A stretch of DNA of 6,795 nucleotides, from positions 1 to 6,795 of the forward strand of contig CACORA010000056.1 in assembly GCA_902629495.1 (NCBI GenBank), read 5' to 3'. Every line of letters starts with the position of its first letter. Position 1 is the stretch's first letter. The notes below the pieces were generated by a model. That model saw only the letters and a program-made list of their open reading frames with translations. It was not told the origin of the DNA and did not search any database. Shown here piece by piece: positions 1-6,795 of this stretch. The position numbers and the translations under genes are program-made. Source of the stretch: Planctomycetaceae bacterium. Its GTDB lineage: Bacteria > Planctomycetota > Planctomycetia > Pirellulales > UBA1268.

Positions 1-1389
1 ATAATCAACAACCAGCCCTCCGACATTCTCTGCAGCCTGAAGCCACACATTGAGAGCATTTTCAGGGAGATCACCACTATTCTGAGGCGTACTGGCTGGG
101 TGAGGCTGCCGTTCGGTCGACTCCACAAGTTTTGTTTTTGTACTGGCCTTCAAATCAGGCGTTTTTTTTTCGCGCTGATGCTGCGGAGCCACTTCAGCGT
201 GTGCAGCAGATGCCACTGGCTTTCGCGATAATGCTGCTGGGGTAGGGGCAGAACCCTTTACCGTTTCAATAGCATCCGAAAGCGTTTCAAGATTTTCGAG
301 ATGCGCAAGCCTCACAATGGCCATCTCAGCAAGCACTGATGCATGACCGCTTATCCGCATCCGAGCGAGCGAGTGGTCAATAATCTGCAGCATTGCCAAA
401 ATTGTTTCCACACCGGCCTTTTTGCCGATAGCTTCAAGATCAACACCGAGTGCCTCGCCCTCATGCAACATGTTACTGTCACACCCCACACTGGCGAGGA
501 GGGAATCTCGAAGCGCACCAAGCAGTTGCTCAAGAACACCACCCGGATCTGCACCACCAGCAACTGCACCATCGAGTGCAGCCAACGCTGCAGCAGCGTC
601 TCGAGAGTCGATTGCGGCCACCAACTCTCCAATTTTCTCTTCTCGCCCAGTGCCAATGACAGCATGAACATCATCGGCATCAATACGGTCAGTGACTGCA
701 CCAAGGAGTTGCTCCAATAATGACTGACTATCCCGCATACTGCCACCGGCTCGCCTCGCAATAAGCTCCAGTGCAGACGGTTCAACTTGCACGCCTTCGG
801 CTTCAACTATTTGGGCTAATCGCTGGGTAATCGATGACATTCCCACTGTTTGAAAATCAAATCGCTGACAACGAGACAGGATTGTGATTGGAAGTTTGTC
901 AGGCTCCGTTGTGCATAACACAAATTTCACATGGTTTGGTGGTTCCTCAAGCGTCTTCAGCAGGGCATTAAACGCCTCACGCGTGAGCATGTGCACTTCG
1001 TCGATAATATAGATTTTGAATCGGCCACGCGCGGGACGCGTTGCAACGTTTTGTCGCAGTTGACGAATCTCATCAACGCCACGATTACTTGCTGCATCAA
1101 TCTCAACAACGTCAACATCTTGGCCTGCTGTGATGGACTGGCAGGCATCACATGTGTTGCATGGCTCTGAAGAAGGTCCTGCTGAACATTCCAGTGCCTT
1201 CGCATAAATTCGAGCAGCGCTGGTCTTGCCGACCCCCCGGGCGCCCGTAAAGAGATACGCATGACCAATCCGCCCAGACTCGATCGCTCCAGAAAGACCA
1301 CGAGCGACATGTTCTTGCCCAACAAGTTCATCAAAACGTTGTGGGCGATAACGGCGAGCAACGACTTGGTAGGTGGCAGTTTCAGCCAT
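1..1389 (-). CDS. dnaX: DNA polymerase III subunit gamma/tau (DnaX), 3' end cut by the window edge
   Basis: DnaX is the ATPase of the clamp loader, which opens the beta sliding clamp and loads it on primed DNA; the long tau form also binds the polymerase core and helicase. The 463 codons visible read without a stop from ATG at 1389. Seen: the N-terminus YQVVARRYRPQRFDELVGQ; Walker A GARGVGKTS (residues 49-57); four zinc-binding cysteines C68, C77, C80 and C83 with the family spacing; Walker B region IIDEVHML (128-135); and the sensor/SRC segment TILSRCQRFDF (169-179). Helical domains II-III run to about residue 375, followed by a low-complexity Ala/Pro/Lys/Thr linker (about 378-440) and the start of a tau-specific domain (PENALNVWLQAAE). 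The start is chosen because it fits the family N-terminus; a weak GAAG lies six bases upstream. It lies 50 bases downstream of the SRP RNA gene and may be read from the same promoter. The linker contains an A9 tract (separate entry). Confidence 0.97.
   Translation of the reverse strand, partial: MAETATYQVVARRYRPQRFDELVGQEHVARGLSGAIESGRIGHAYLFTGARGVGKTSAARIYAKALECSAGPSSEPCNTCDACQSITAGQDVDVVEIDAASNRGVDEIRQLRQNVATRPARGRFKIYIIDEVHMLTREAFNALLKTLEEPPNHVKFVLCTTEPDKLPITILSRCQRFDFQTVGMSSITQRLAQIVEAEGVQVEPSALELIARRAGGSMRDSQSLLEQLLGAVTDRIDADDVHAVIGTGREEKIGELVAAIDSRDAAAALAALDGAVAGGADPGGVLEQLLGALRDSLLASVGCDSNMLHEGEALGVDLEAIGKKAGVETILAMLQIIDHSLARMRISGHASVLAEMAIVRLAHLENLETLSDAIETVKGSAPTPAALSRKPVASAAHAEVAPQHQREKKTPDLKASTKTKLVESTERQPHPASTPQNSGDLPENALNVWLQAAENVGGLVVDY
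155..171 (-). promoter_or_regulatory. Candidate programmed slippage/frameshift site in dnaX (A9 tract plus adjacent stop)
   Basis: On the minus strand bases 170-162 are nine consecutive A, read in frame as GAA AAA AAA ACG (E407 K408 K409 T410). A slip by -1, or one extra A in the transcript, gives Lys-Lys-Asn-Ala and then TGA at 157-155, so a product of about 411 residues. Loss of one A gives Arg-Leu-Ile and then TGA, also a short product. The tract sits in the linker just after the clamp-loader core, where E. coli (A AAA AAG frameshift) and Thermus (A9 transcriptional slippage) make their gamma form. No strong Shine-Dalgarno-like stimulator is visible upstream; downstream there is only a 4-bp GCCT/AGGC hairpin, so transcriptional slippage seems likelier than ribosomal frameshifting. 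That the site is used is inference. Confidence 0.6.
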
Positions 1390-1428
1390 AAATCACTTCG
1401 CCACGGAACTTCTCAAAACAACAATAGT

Positions 1429-1442
1429 GGCACTCGAGTGCC
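1429..1442 (-). terminator. Palindromic hairpin followed by a T-rich stretch at the 3' end of the SRP RNA
   Basis: GGCACTCGAGTGCC is a perfect 14-bp palindrome that can form a 5-bp stem with a TCGA loop. On the minus strand it is followed by ACTATTGTTGTTTT, which is T-rich but interrupted, so as an intrinsic terminator it is weak. It could be a leaky terminator or a processing signal between the SRP RNA and dnaX. Its first three bases are also the last three of the SRP terminal helix, so the two structures compete. Confidence 0.3.
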
Positions 1443-1541
1443 GATGAGAGGCCCTCCGCACAAAGAGACGGCTGCTTATGGCTGCTGCGGTTAGGCCCTG
1501 ACCAGGTTCACAGGTCCCCCTCGCAGGGGCCCCTCATCGGC
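1440..1541 (-). ncRNA. ffs: Small bacterial signal recognition particle RNA (4.5S type)
   Basis: This RNA is the scaffold of the signal recognition particle; it binds the Ffh protein and helps deliver ribosomes making membrane proteins to FtsY. Read on the minus strand, the ends pair perfectly (GCCGATGAG at 1541-1533 with CTCATCGGC at 1448-1440). The internal GTGAACC box and the Ffh-binding core, GGTCAGG (1503-1497) opposite AGCAGCC (1486-1480), match the conserved symmetric and asymmetric loops of domain IV. The length, 102 nt, fits the small SRP RNA lacking the Alu domain. The apical loop is UAAC (1493-1490), a URRC-type loop in place of the common GGAA, and the pair that would close it is C opposite C. 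The ends are set by the terminal helix; the primary transcript probably begins about 10 bases further upstream. It lies upstream of dnaX in the same direction, as in Bacillus. Confidence 0.9.
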
Positions 1542-1550
1542 GCTCGCGCC
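1539..1550 (-). other. Small GC hairpin at the 5' end of the SRP transcript
   Basis: On the minus strand GGCGCGAGCGCC is self-complementary, with up to five G-C pairs if only two bases are left unpaired or four pairs with a CGAG loop. It would lie at the very start of the predicted transcript. Its last three bases are the first three of the SRP terminal helix, so it may act as a leader hairpin or a guide for 5' processing. No function can be shown from sequence alone. Confidence 0.35.
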
Positions 1551-1557
1551 TCGGTGT

Positions 1558-1586
1558 TTTTTACGCCCCCACCTCAATATGGTCAA
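1558..1586 (-). promoter_or_regulatory. Sigma70-like promoter for the SRP RNA (and perhaps dnaX)
   Basis: On the minus strand TTGACC (1586-1581) matches five of six bases of the -35 consensus. After a 17-base spacer comes TAAAAA (1563-1558), which matches four of six of the -10 consensus. Transcription would begin near 1551-1549, about 10 bases ahead of the SRP terminal helix. The position directly before a highly expressed RNA gene supports the call. The -35 box is 20 bases from the divergent mutS start codon. Confidence 0.6.
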
Positions 1587-1606
1587 AGGCTGGTACATTT
1601 CGCCGC

Positions 1607-4126
1607 ATGGCATCCCCTATGATGCAACAGTTCGAAGCGGCAAAAGCCAAATGTCCGGGAGCACTTGTGCTCTTCCGTATGGGGGATTTCTATGAACTCT
1701 TTGGGGAGGATGCTCAGGAAGCGTCAGGGTTACTCGACCTCACCCTCACCAGCAGAGATAAAGGCCCAAACGCTACGCCAATGGCAGGTTTCCCACATCA
1801 CCAACTCGATGTGCAACTTGTGAAACTGGTCGCCTCGGGACGACGAGTGGCCATTTGTGAACAAATTGATGACCCAAAAACCACAAAAGGACTGCTTCGG
1901 CGAGAAGTGACTCGCATTGTCACACCCGGCATTGCATCTGACGAATCGCTACTTGACCCACAACGACCAAACTATCTCATGGCTATCATGCCTCGGGCGC
2001 TGGCCGATAAAAATGAGGTCTTGATAGGACTTGCCTGGATTGATGTTGCTGCTGGACGCTTTGAGTCAGCTGTTGTGTCGCACGATGCCGTTGCTGATCA
2101 TATTCTTCGATTAGACCCATCAGAAATTTTATGTTCTGAAAAAGACTGCGACTCTGTTGCAGATATGGTGCAGTCTGCCGGAGCTCATCGTCCGGTTACC
2201 AACCGTCCTGATTGGTGGTTTGATGAATCAACCGCGCAGTCAGCGGTAAGCCGAGCGCTGGATGGCCAGCGACTTGAAGGGTTTGGCTTTGAACTTCCTG
2301 ATGATCTGCTCGGCATCATTGCCGCTGGTGGCATTGTTGCGTATTTAGAAGAAAACGAGCCGGCTGCTCTTCAACGGATTGATTCCATGACGGCATGGCG
2401 GCCAGGTTCCCGCATGGAAATTGATGAGGCGTCACGGCGAAGCCTTGAACTTGTTCGAGCAACTAATGCATCTGGGGCAATGCAACGCGAGGGATCACTT
2501 GTTGGTGTCCTTGACCGTACAAAATCTCCCATGGGAAGCCGCCTTCTCGTTGACTGGATATCAGCACCCCTGATCAATAAACATCACATTGATGAGCGTC
2601 TCGATGCCGTAGGTATCCTTGTGGACGATCCAGCGTTTTCTGAACGCTTACGAAAAAACCTTACGGGCATTGGTGATATTGAACGACTGATTAGTCGCAT
2701 CATGTCAGGCCGGGCAGGACCAAGAGACATTGAACGCATTGGTATTGCAACAACTGTGCTACCTGACGTGATCGCCACACTTTCAAACGCATCCGGATTA
2801 CTGGGCGTGCTTCGAGACCGACTTGATCCATGTGATGATATTGCCTCTCGAATCACAGCGACACTTCGTGAAGGCTGTCCAATCTTTGCCCGCGACGGAG
2901 GCTTCATTCGTGCTGGGTTTGATGACACATTCGACGAACTCGTTGAATTGGCCTCTGGGGGCAAGAAGTGGATTGCCGAATATCAGGCTCAGGAAATTGA
3001 ACGCACTGGTATTCCCTCCATGAAGGTCGGCTTTAATCGTGTGTTTGGATTCTTTCTCGAGGTCAGTCGGACACATATTGAGAAAGTGCCTGCTGAGTAT
3101 GTTCGAAAGCAGACTGTCAAGAATGCGGAACGCTACACGACCCCCGAACTTGATGAGCGACAACGACAGGTGCTTGGTGCTGAAGAAGAATCTGTGCGAC
3201 GAGAATTACAGTTACTTGAAGAACTACGATCATTTCTGGCAGAGCAACGCCAACGACTTGATCGAGCGACAGACATTATTGCCTGCCTTGATGTCCTCGT
3301 ATCGTTGGCAGACGTCGCACGATCAAACAAATGGGTGCGACCAACCATCACAGAAGATGGCTGTCTTATAGTCGAACAGGGACGCCACCCGGTTCTCGAA
3401 CAACTTCTTCCAACTGGAACACTTGTCCCCAACAATCTTGCCATCGCCTCTCGCAATCCATCTGTTCGACGACGCCCATCAACTCCTGCCATGCTGTTAG
3501 TCACTGGACCCAATATGGGCGGAAAGAGTACGTACATCCGCCAAGCTGCACTTGCGGCAGTGATGGCTCAGGCCGGGAGTTTTGTTCCTGCAACGCATGC
3601 CAACATTGGAATTGTGGATCGACTCTTTGCCCGTATTGGTGCCGGCGATGACCTTGCCACTGGCGCAAGTACTTTTCTTGTTGAGATGGCTCAGACAGCA
3701 CGGATACTGAATCGTACCACCGAAAAAAGCCTTGTCATTTTGGACGAAGTCGGACGCGGCACGAGTACGTTTGATGGTTTGGCCATTGCACAGGCCGTCG
3801 TTGAGCATCTGCAGGGTCACATTGGATGCAGGACCCTGTTTGCAACACATTACCTTCAACTCGCTGCATTGGAAGCACTGCCAGGTGTTGGAAATGTGCA
3901 GGTCCTTGTTCAGCAGCATCACGATCAACTCATCTTTCTTCATCAAGTCGCCCCCGGAGCAGCTGATAAAAGTTGGGGAGTGCATGTTGCAAGACTCGCA
4001 GGTGTTCCAACACAGGTGATCGAGCGGGCACGCGATCTTCTTCTCGGCTTTGAGTCACGAAGTGACATCCCTACACGAAATCGATCGCAAAAAGAAAAAA
4101 GCAATCAGCCAACACTTTTTGACTAA
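1607..4126 (+). CDS. mutS: DNA mismatch repair protein MutS
   Basis: MutS binds mismatches and small loops left by replication and, in an ATP-driven change, becomes a sliding clamp that recruits MutL. At 839 residues it is full length for the MutS1 family. Seen: the mismatch-reading motif F28-Y29-E30 in RMGDFYELF; connector and lever domains in the middle; the clamp segment with IPSMKVGFNRVFGFF and YVRKQTVKNAERYTTPEL; GRHPV (592-596) at the start of the ATPase; Walker A GPNMGGKST (634-642); the signature loop GDDLATGASTFLVEM (680-694); Walker B VILDEVGRGTSTFDG (D713, E714); and the ATHY histidine H748. The C-terminus ends in QPTLFD, a possible beta-clamp-binding peptide. The start at 1607 places PMMQQF where family members have it; no good ribosome binding site is visible, and ATG at 1619 or 1622 is possible. 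I found no convincing forward promoter. After the stop, 58 bases separate it from the convergent oxidoreductase gene, and I see no strong terminator there. Confidence 0.98.
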   Translation: MASPMMQQFEAAKAKCPGALVLFRMGDFYELFGEDAQEASGLLDLTLTSRDKGPNATPMAGFPHHQLDVQLVKLVASGRRVAICEQIDDPKTTKGLLRREVTRIVTPGIASDESLLDPQRPNYLMAIMPRALADKNEVLIGLAWIDVAAGRFESAVVSHDAVADHILRLDPSEILCSEKDCDSVADMVQSAGAHRPVTNRPDWWFDESTAQSAVSRALDGQRLEGFGFELPDDLLGIIAAGGIVAYLEENEPAALQRIDSMTAWRPGSRMEIDEASRRSLELVRATNASGAMQREGSLVGVLDRTKSPMGSRLLVDWISAPLINKHHIDERLDAVGILVDDPAFSERLRKNLTGIGDIERLISRIMSGRAGPRDIERIGIATTVLPDVIATLSNASGLLGVLRDRLDPCDDIASRITATLREGCPIFARDGGFIRAGFDDTFDELVELASGGKKWIAEYQAQEIERTGIPSMKVGFNRVFGFFLEVSRTHIEKVPAEYVRKQTVKNAERYTTPELDERQRQVLGAEEESVRRELQLLEELRSFLAEQRQRLDRATDIIACLDVLVSLADVARSNKWVRPTITEDGCLIVEQGRHPVLEQLLPTGTLVPNNLAIASRNPSVRRRPSTPAMLLVTGPNMGGKSTYIRQAALAAVMAQAGSFVPATHANIGIVDRLFARIGAGDDLATGASTFLVEMAQTARILNRTTEKSLVILDEVGRGTSTFDGLAIAQAVVEHLQGHIGCRTLFATHYLQLAALEALPGVGNVQVLVQQHHDQLIFLHQVAPGAADKSWGVHVARLAGVPTQVIERARDLLLGFESRSDIPTRNRSQKEKSNQPTLFD

Positions 4127-4184
4127 TCATCTGGGCTCGCACAACCGCTGACATACCTGCAACGTCACTGAAACGACAATGTCA

Positions 4185-6485
4185 TCAACACTGTTTCATT
4201 TTGTCACGCGGTGTGCCAGCACCAACCTGCTCAGGATCGAGAAGCGTGGGCTGTCCCCCAACAGGCTCATCAACAGCAACCTCCACAGCAACACTCTTGT
4301 AAGCTGGCGTCCGTGAGAGTGGATCGGCTGATTTTGGAACAAGTACATTACTCTCGGGGTAATACATTGCCACATTGCCAGGTCGAATTTGATCAAAGGC
4401 AGAAACCCTCTGATGACGCATTTCGCCGATCTCACTGGAAATACGACAGTATTCGCCATCTGTGAGGCCAAGAGCAGCGATATCGTCCGGGTGGATCAGC
4501 ACAACATCCCGTCGTGTCTGATTCCGGTAGAGATCTTCTTCTTCATACACCACGGTATTGAATTGGCCTTCACTTCTGATCGTCATCAACTGAAGTGACG
4601 ATGCGACCTTCGGAAGGTCATGCACAAACAACGTCGCACGGCCATCCTTTGTTGGGAATGAGGGCCGATCAATGGCCCGGCCGGGAATAGAGAACTCTTT
4701 TTTGGTTTCATCAATGTCATGAATCTGCTCAAGGCCAGGTACAATCTTGGCAATTGTTTGGCGAATCGTACTTGTATGCGCCATTCCTGACCACTCAACA
4801 GGGCCTTGATCCCCTAAGACACGACGAGCCATGTCGGCAATAATATCCACCTCCGCTCTTGGTCCAACATGACGCGGCGATCCTCCATCAGAAAGGCGGA
4901 TGTAGCTGAACATGCTTTCTTGAGTAGATGGCTCCGGCTCTTCATCACGAGCAAGCACAGGCAGGATGATAGTTTCTTTTCCACCCAAGCCACCTGCATG
5001 CCCTGTGTTCAGAGATGTACTCAAATAGACCACTGTATCGACTTTTGATAATGCTCGTTCTGCAAAGCCTGCATCAGGACTTGCTCCCCACAAGTTTCCG
5101 CCTAAGCAACAGGCAAAACGCATCTTGTTTGCATCAGACGCTTCAAGACACTCAAGTGTGTCGTACCCCTTCGTGGTCGGCAGGGTGATATTGAATGTGT
5201 TTTCAAGCCTGTCAAAAAGTGCTTTCTTCAGCACCGGTGTAACACCAACGGTCCCCATTCCCTGAACATTCGAATGACCTCGAATGGGCTGAAGACCAGC
5301 TCCACGACGACCGACCATGCGTCGCATCAAGGCCAGACTTGCAATGGCCTGCACAGTTGCCGAACCGTGCAGGTGATGGGTTACTCCCATTGTCCAGGTA
5401 AACACAGCCCGCTCTGACTCAGCATACTGCCTGGTCATTGCATCAATCTGTTCCCATGACACTCCAGATTTTTCAATGATCTCTTCCCAACTGAGAGCAT
5501 CAAGATGCGTGGCTAAATCTTGCCATCCATGGGTGTGATTTTCTAAAAACACTTCATCCACCACAGGCTCTCCAACTGCGTTGAGAGGATGCTCAGAACA
5601 CATCTCACGCAATCGCTTCATCATTCCGTAAACCATTGCCAGGTCACCACCAATATGTGGTTGCACATACGAACTGGCAATTTCTGCACCGAAAAAAAGT
5701 GCCCATGGATCACTGGGAACGGAAAAATTAACAAGTCCTGTCTCAACAATTGGATTGACCACGACAACTTTTCCACCACGACGACGGACAGTCATAAGCG
5801 TACGCATCATCCGCGGATGGTTACTTGCTGGATTTCCACCAATGAGCATCACGAAATCAGACTTTTCCATGTCATCAAGCTGAATGGTTCCGGCCCCAGT
5901 CCCAATCACACTCGAAAGTCCCACACCACTTGCTTGATGACAGTAGTATGAGCAGTTATTGATGTGATTGGTTCCAAACATTCTTGCGAATAATTGCAAC
6001 AGAAACCCTGCCTCATTACTGGAGCGACCACTAAAGTAGAAGAACGTTTCCTGAGGATGTGTTTCCATCAACTTGGATGCGATTCTCTCCATGGCCTCGG
6101 CCCACTTAATCGGCCTGTAATGCTGAGCGCCTTCTTCAAGCACCACTGGCTGCACGAGCCTTCCGGAATACTCCATTTCTTTCGGAGTAAACTGTCGCAA
6201 CTGGGGGATTGAATAGGTTTCAAAAAATGATGGCCGGATCGCACCCTGCATGTCAGCAACCATGGCCTGAAATGATTTTTTGCAGACCTCAGGAAAGTGG
6301 CCAGCCTCATTCACCATCCCACCTGCCTGCCCTCCCATTCCGAGCGCACAGGTCTTACATGTATTTTTTGTGCGCATGGCTTTCCAGAGCTTCCAGAATC
6401 CACCTGCCTCACGAGCTTTTTTGAACGAATACCAAACGGCCCGCCAACCACCACCAGTAGTCGCCTTACCAAACAAACGCCCCAT
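4185..6485 (-). CDS. FdhF/YdeP-family molybdopterin-dependent oxidoreductase
   Basis: This is a DMSO-reductase superfamily enzyme with a bis-molybdopterin cofactor, in the family of E. coli YdeP and formate-dehydrogenase-like alpha subunits (766 residues; YdeP is about 760). Seen: C43-x2-C46 and C68, the reduced iron-sulfur cysteine set of this family, lacking the CxxxC member of classic formate dehydrogenases; YYCHQASGVGL (180-190), where C182-H183 aligns with the Sec/Cys-His metal ligand of formate dehydrogenase; IGGNPASNHPRMMR (215-228) for the first nucleotide group; RGHSNVQGMGTVG (402-414); and a C-terminal dinucleotide-binding domain from about 630 (IRSEGQFNTVVYEEED, then HPDD). There is no twin-arginine signal or membrane segment, so it is probably cytoplasmic. 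ATG at 6485 lies 9 bases after the aldehyde dehydrogenase stop; a GGAG overlapping the end of that gene is 12 bases upstream, suggesting translational coupling. The substrate is unknown: formate is possible, but YdeP homologues are not proven formate dehydrogenases. Confidence 0.93.
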   Translation of the reverse strand: MGRLFGKATTGGGWRAVWYSFKKAREAGGFWKLWKAMRTKNTCKTCALGMGGQAGGMVNEAGHFPEVCKKSFQAMVADMQGAIRPSFFETYSIPQLRQFTPKEMEYSGRLVQPVVLEEGAQHYRPIKWAEAMERIASKLMETHPQETFFYFSGRSSNEAGFLLQLFARMFGTNHINNCSYYCHQASGVGLSSVIGTGAGTIQLDDMEKSDFVMLIGGNPASNHPRMMRTLMTVRRRGGKVVVVNPIVETGLVNFSVPSDPWALFFGAEIASSYVQPHIGGDLAMVYGMMKRLREMCSEHPLNAVGEPVVDEVFLENHTHGWQDLATHLDALSWEEIIEKSGVSWEQIDAMTRQYAESERAVFTWTMGVTHHLHGSATVQAIASLALMRRMVGRRGAGLQPIRGHSNVQGMGTVGVTPVLKKALFDRLENTFNITLPTTKGYDTLECLEASDANKMRFACCLGGNLWGASPDAGFAERALSKVDTVVYLSTSLNTGHAGGLGGKETIILPVLARDEEPEPSTQESMFSYIRLSDGGSPRHVGPRAEVDIIADMARRVLGDQGPVEWSGMAHTSTIRQTIAKIVPGLEQIHDIDETKKEFSIPGRAIDRPSFPTKDGRATLFVHDLPKVASSLQLMTIRSEGQFNTVVYEEEDLYRNQTRRDVVLIHPDDIAALGLTDGEYCRISSEIGEMRHQRVSAFDQIRPGNVAMYYPESNVLVPKSADPLSRTPAYKSVAVEVAVDEPVGGQPTLLDPEQVGAGTPRDKMKQC

Positions 6486-6494
6486 GATACGGAA

Positions 6495-6795
6495 TCACTC
6501 CAGGTTGACCGTCACGGTCTTTGTTTCTAGATACGGATCAAGGCCTCGCTCCCCGAGTTCCCGACCAAAGCCAGATTGTTTGAAGCCACCAAACGGTGCG
6601 GCAGCATCAAATACGTCATAACAATTGATCCAGACCGTCCCTGCCCGCAATCGTCGTGCAACATCATGCGCCCGTGACACGTCACGAGTCCATACTGCAG
6701 CTGCCAAACCAAAATTGGTGGCATTTGAACGACGTACAAGTTCTTCAAGCTCTGAGAATTTGAGTACAGAGAGAACCGGTCCAAAAATCTCATCT
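6495..6795 (-). CDS. Aldehyde dehydrogenase (NAD-dependent family), C-terminal part; 5' end cut by the window edge
   Basis: Ninety-nine whole codons are visible, reading in from the right edge to TGA at 6497-6495. Seen: [13 protein letters not shown] at the left end of the fragment, the conserved EEIFGPV motif that follows the catalytic domain; [12 protein letters not shown]; then [30 protein letters not shown] with the PFGG-K-SG-GRE signature; and the tail [15 protein letters not shown], the usual end of the family. The [14 protein letters not shown] stretch is closest to class 1/2 ALDHs, which oxidise aldehydes to acids with NAD(P). The catalytic cysteine and glutamate lie outside the window, so activity cannot be judged. 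It is the upstream partner of the molybdopterin oxidoreductase in a likely operon. Substrate unknown. Confidence 0.95.
   Translation of the reverse strand, partial: DEIFGPVLSVLKFSELEELVRRSNATNFGLAAAVWTRDVSRAHDVARRLRAGTVWINCYDVFDAAAPFGGFKQSGFGRELGERGLDPYLETKTVTVNLE

Noticed and set aside
129..141. Second A-rich stretch in the dnaX linker (ACAAAAACAAAAC on the coding strand)
   Set aside because: The A runs are only four to five long and interrupted by C, so they are not a convincing slippery site; they encode Thr-Lys-Thr-Lys.
343..720. Plus-strand open frame of 125 codons over the dnaX region
   Set aside because: It is antisense to dnaX, whose own frame gives an unbroken family-typical protein; the antisense translation shows no recognisable motif.
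3497..3985. Minus-strand open frame of 162 codons inside mutS
   Set aside because: Antisense shadow of the conserved MutS ATPase domain, with no motif of its own.
4127..4184. Possible bidirectional terminator between the convergent mutS and oxidoreductase genes
   Set aside because: I could find only stems of about four base pairs and no T run, too weak to call.
4236..4250. QPTLL peptide (residues 745-749) near the end of the oxidoreductase, resembling a clamp-binding motif like that of MutS
   Set aside because: A metabolic enzyme has no reason to bind the sliding clamp; short matches of this kind arise by chance.
5589..5951. Plus-strand open frame of 120 codons inside the molybdopterin oxidoreductase
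   Set aside because: Antisense shadow; the translation is rich in His, Thr and Asn with no family features.

Overview
The window holds ordinary bacterial chromosome with four protein genes and one RNA gene, almost fully packed. Reading left to right: the 5' part of dnaX (DNA polymerase III tau/gamma, minus strand, running off the left edge); a small signal recognition particle (SRP) RNA gene just upstream of dnaX on the same strand; mutS (mismatch repair ATPase, plus strand), divergent from the SRP RNA; then, convergent with mutS, a two-gene minus-strand operon made of an aldehyde dehydrogenase (only its C-terminus is in the window, cut by the right edge) followed 9 bases later by a large FdhF/YdeP-type molybdopterin oxidoreductase.

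The left half is information-processing machinery. The SRP RNA lies 50 bases ahead of dnaX in the same direction, an order also known from Bacillus subtilis (scr-dnaX). A sigma70-like promoter (TTGACC-17-TAAAAA) precedes the RNA, and its -35 box is only 20 bases from the mutS start codon, so the two divergent transcription units share a very compact control region. DnaX carries its ATPase and zinc motifs and, in the linker after the clamp-loader core, a run of nine A residues followed at once by stop codons in both other frames. This is the layout expected of a programmed slippage site that makes a short gamma form beside full-length tau. MutS has all its mismatch-binding and ATPase motifs and ends in a QPTLF peptide that resembles a sliding-clamp-binding motif.

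The right half looks metabolic. The aldehyde dehydrogenase tail resembles class 1/2 ALDHs, and the oxidoreductase belongs to the family that includes E. coli YdeP and is related to formate dehydrogenases. Together they suggest oxidation of an aldehyde and of a small acid or other substrate, but the real substrates cannot be read from the sequence.

Organism: clearly a bacterium (4.5S-type SRP RNA, bacterial DnaX and MutS), with roughly balanced base composition and frequent CGA arginine codons. The unusual SRP tetraloop (UAAC instead of GGAA) and the gene mix would fit a Planctomycetota-like lineage, but this is a weak inference. I see no mobile element, CRISPR array, tRNA or obvious new defence system. 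The items most worth a second look are the dnaX A9 site and the SRP RNA with its flanking alternative hairpins.
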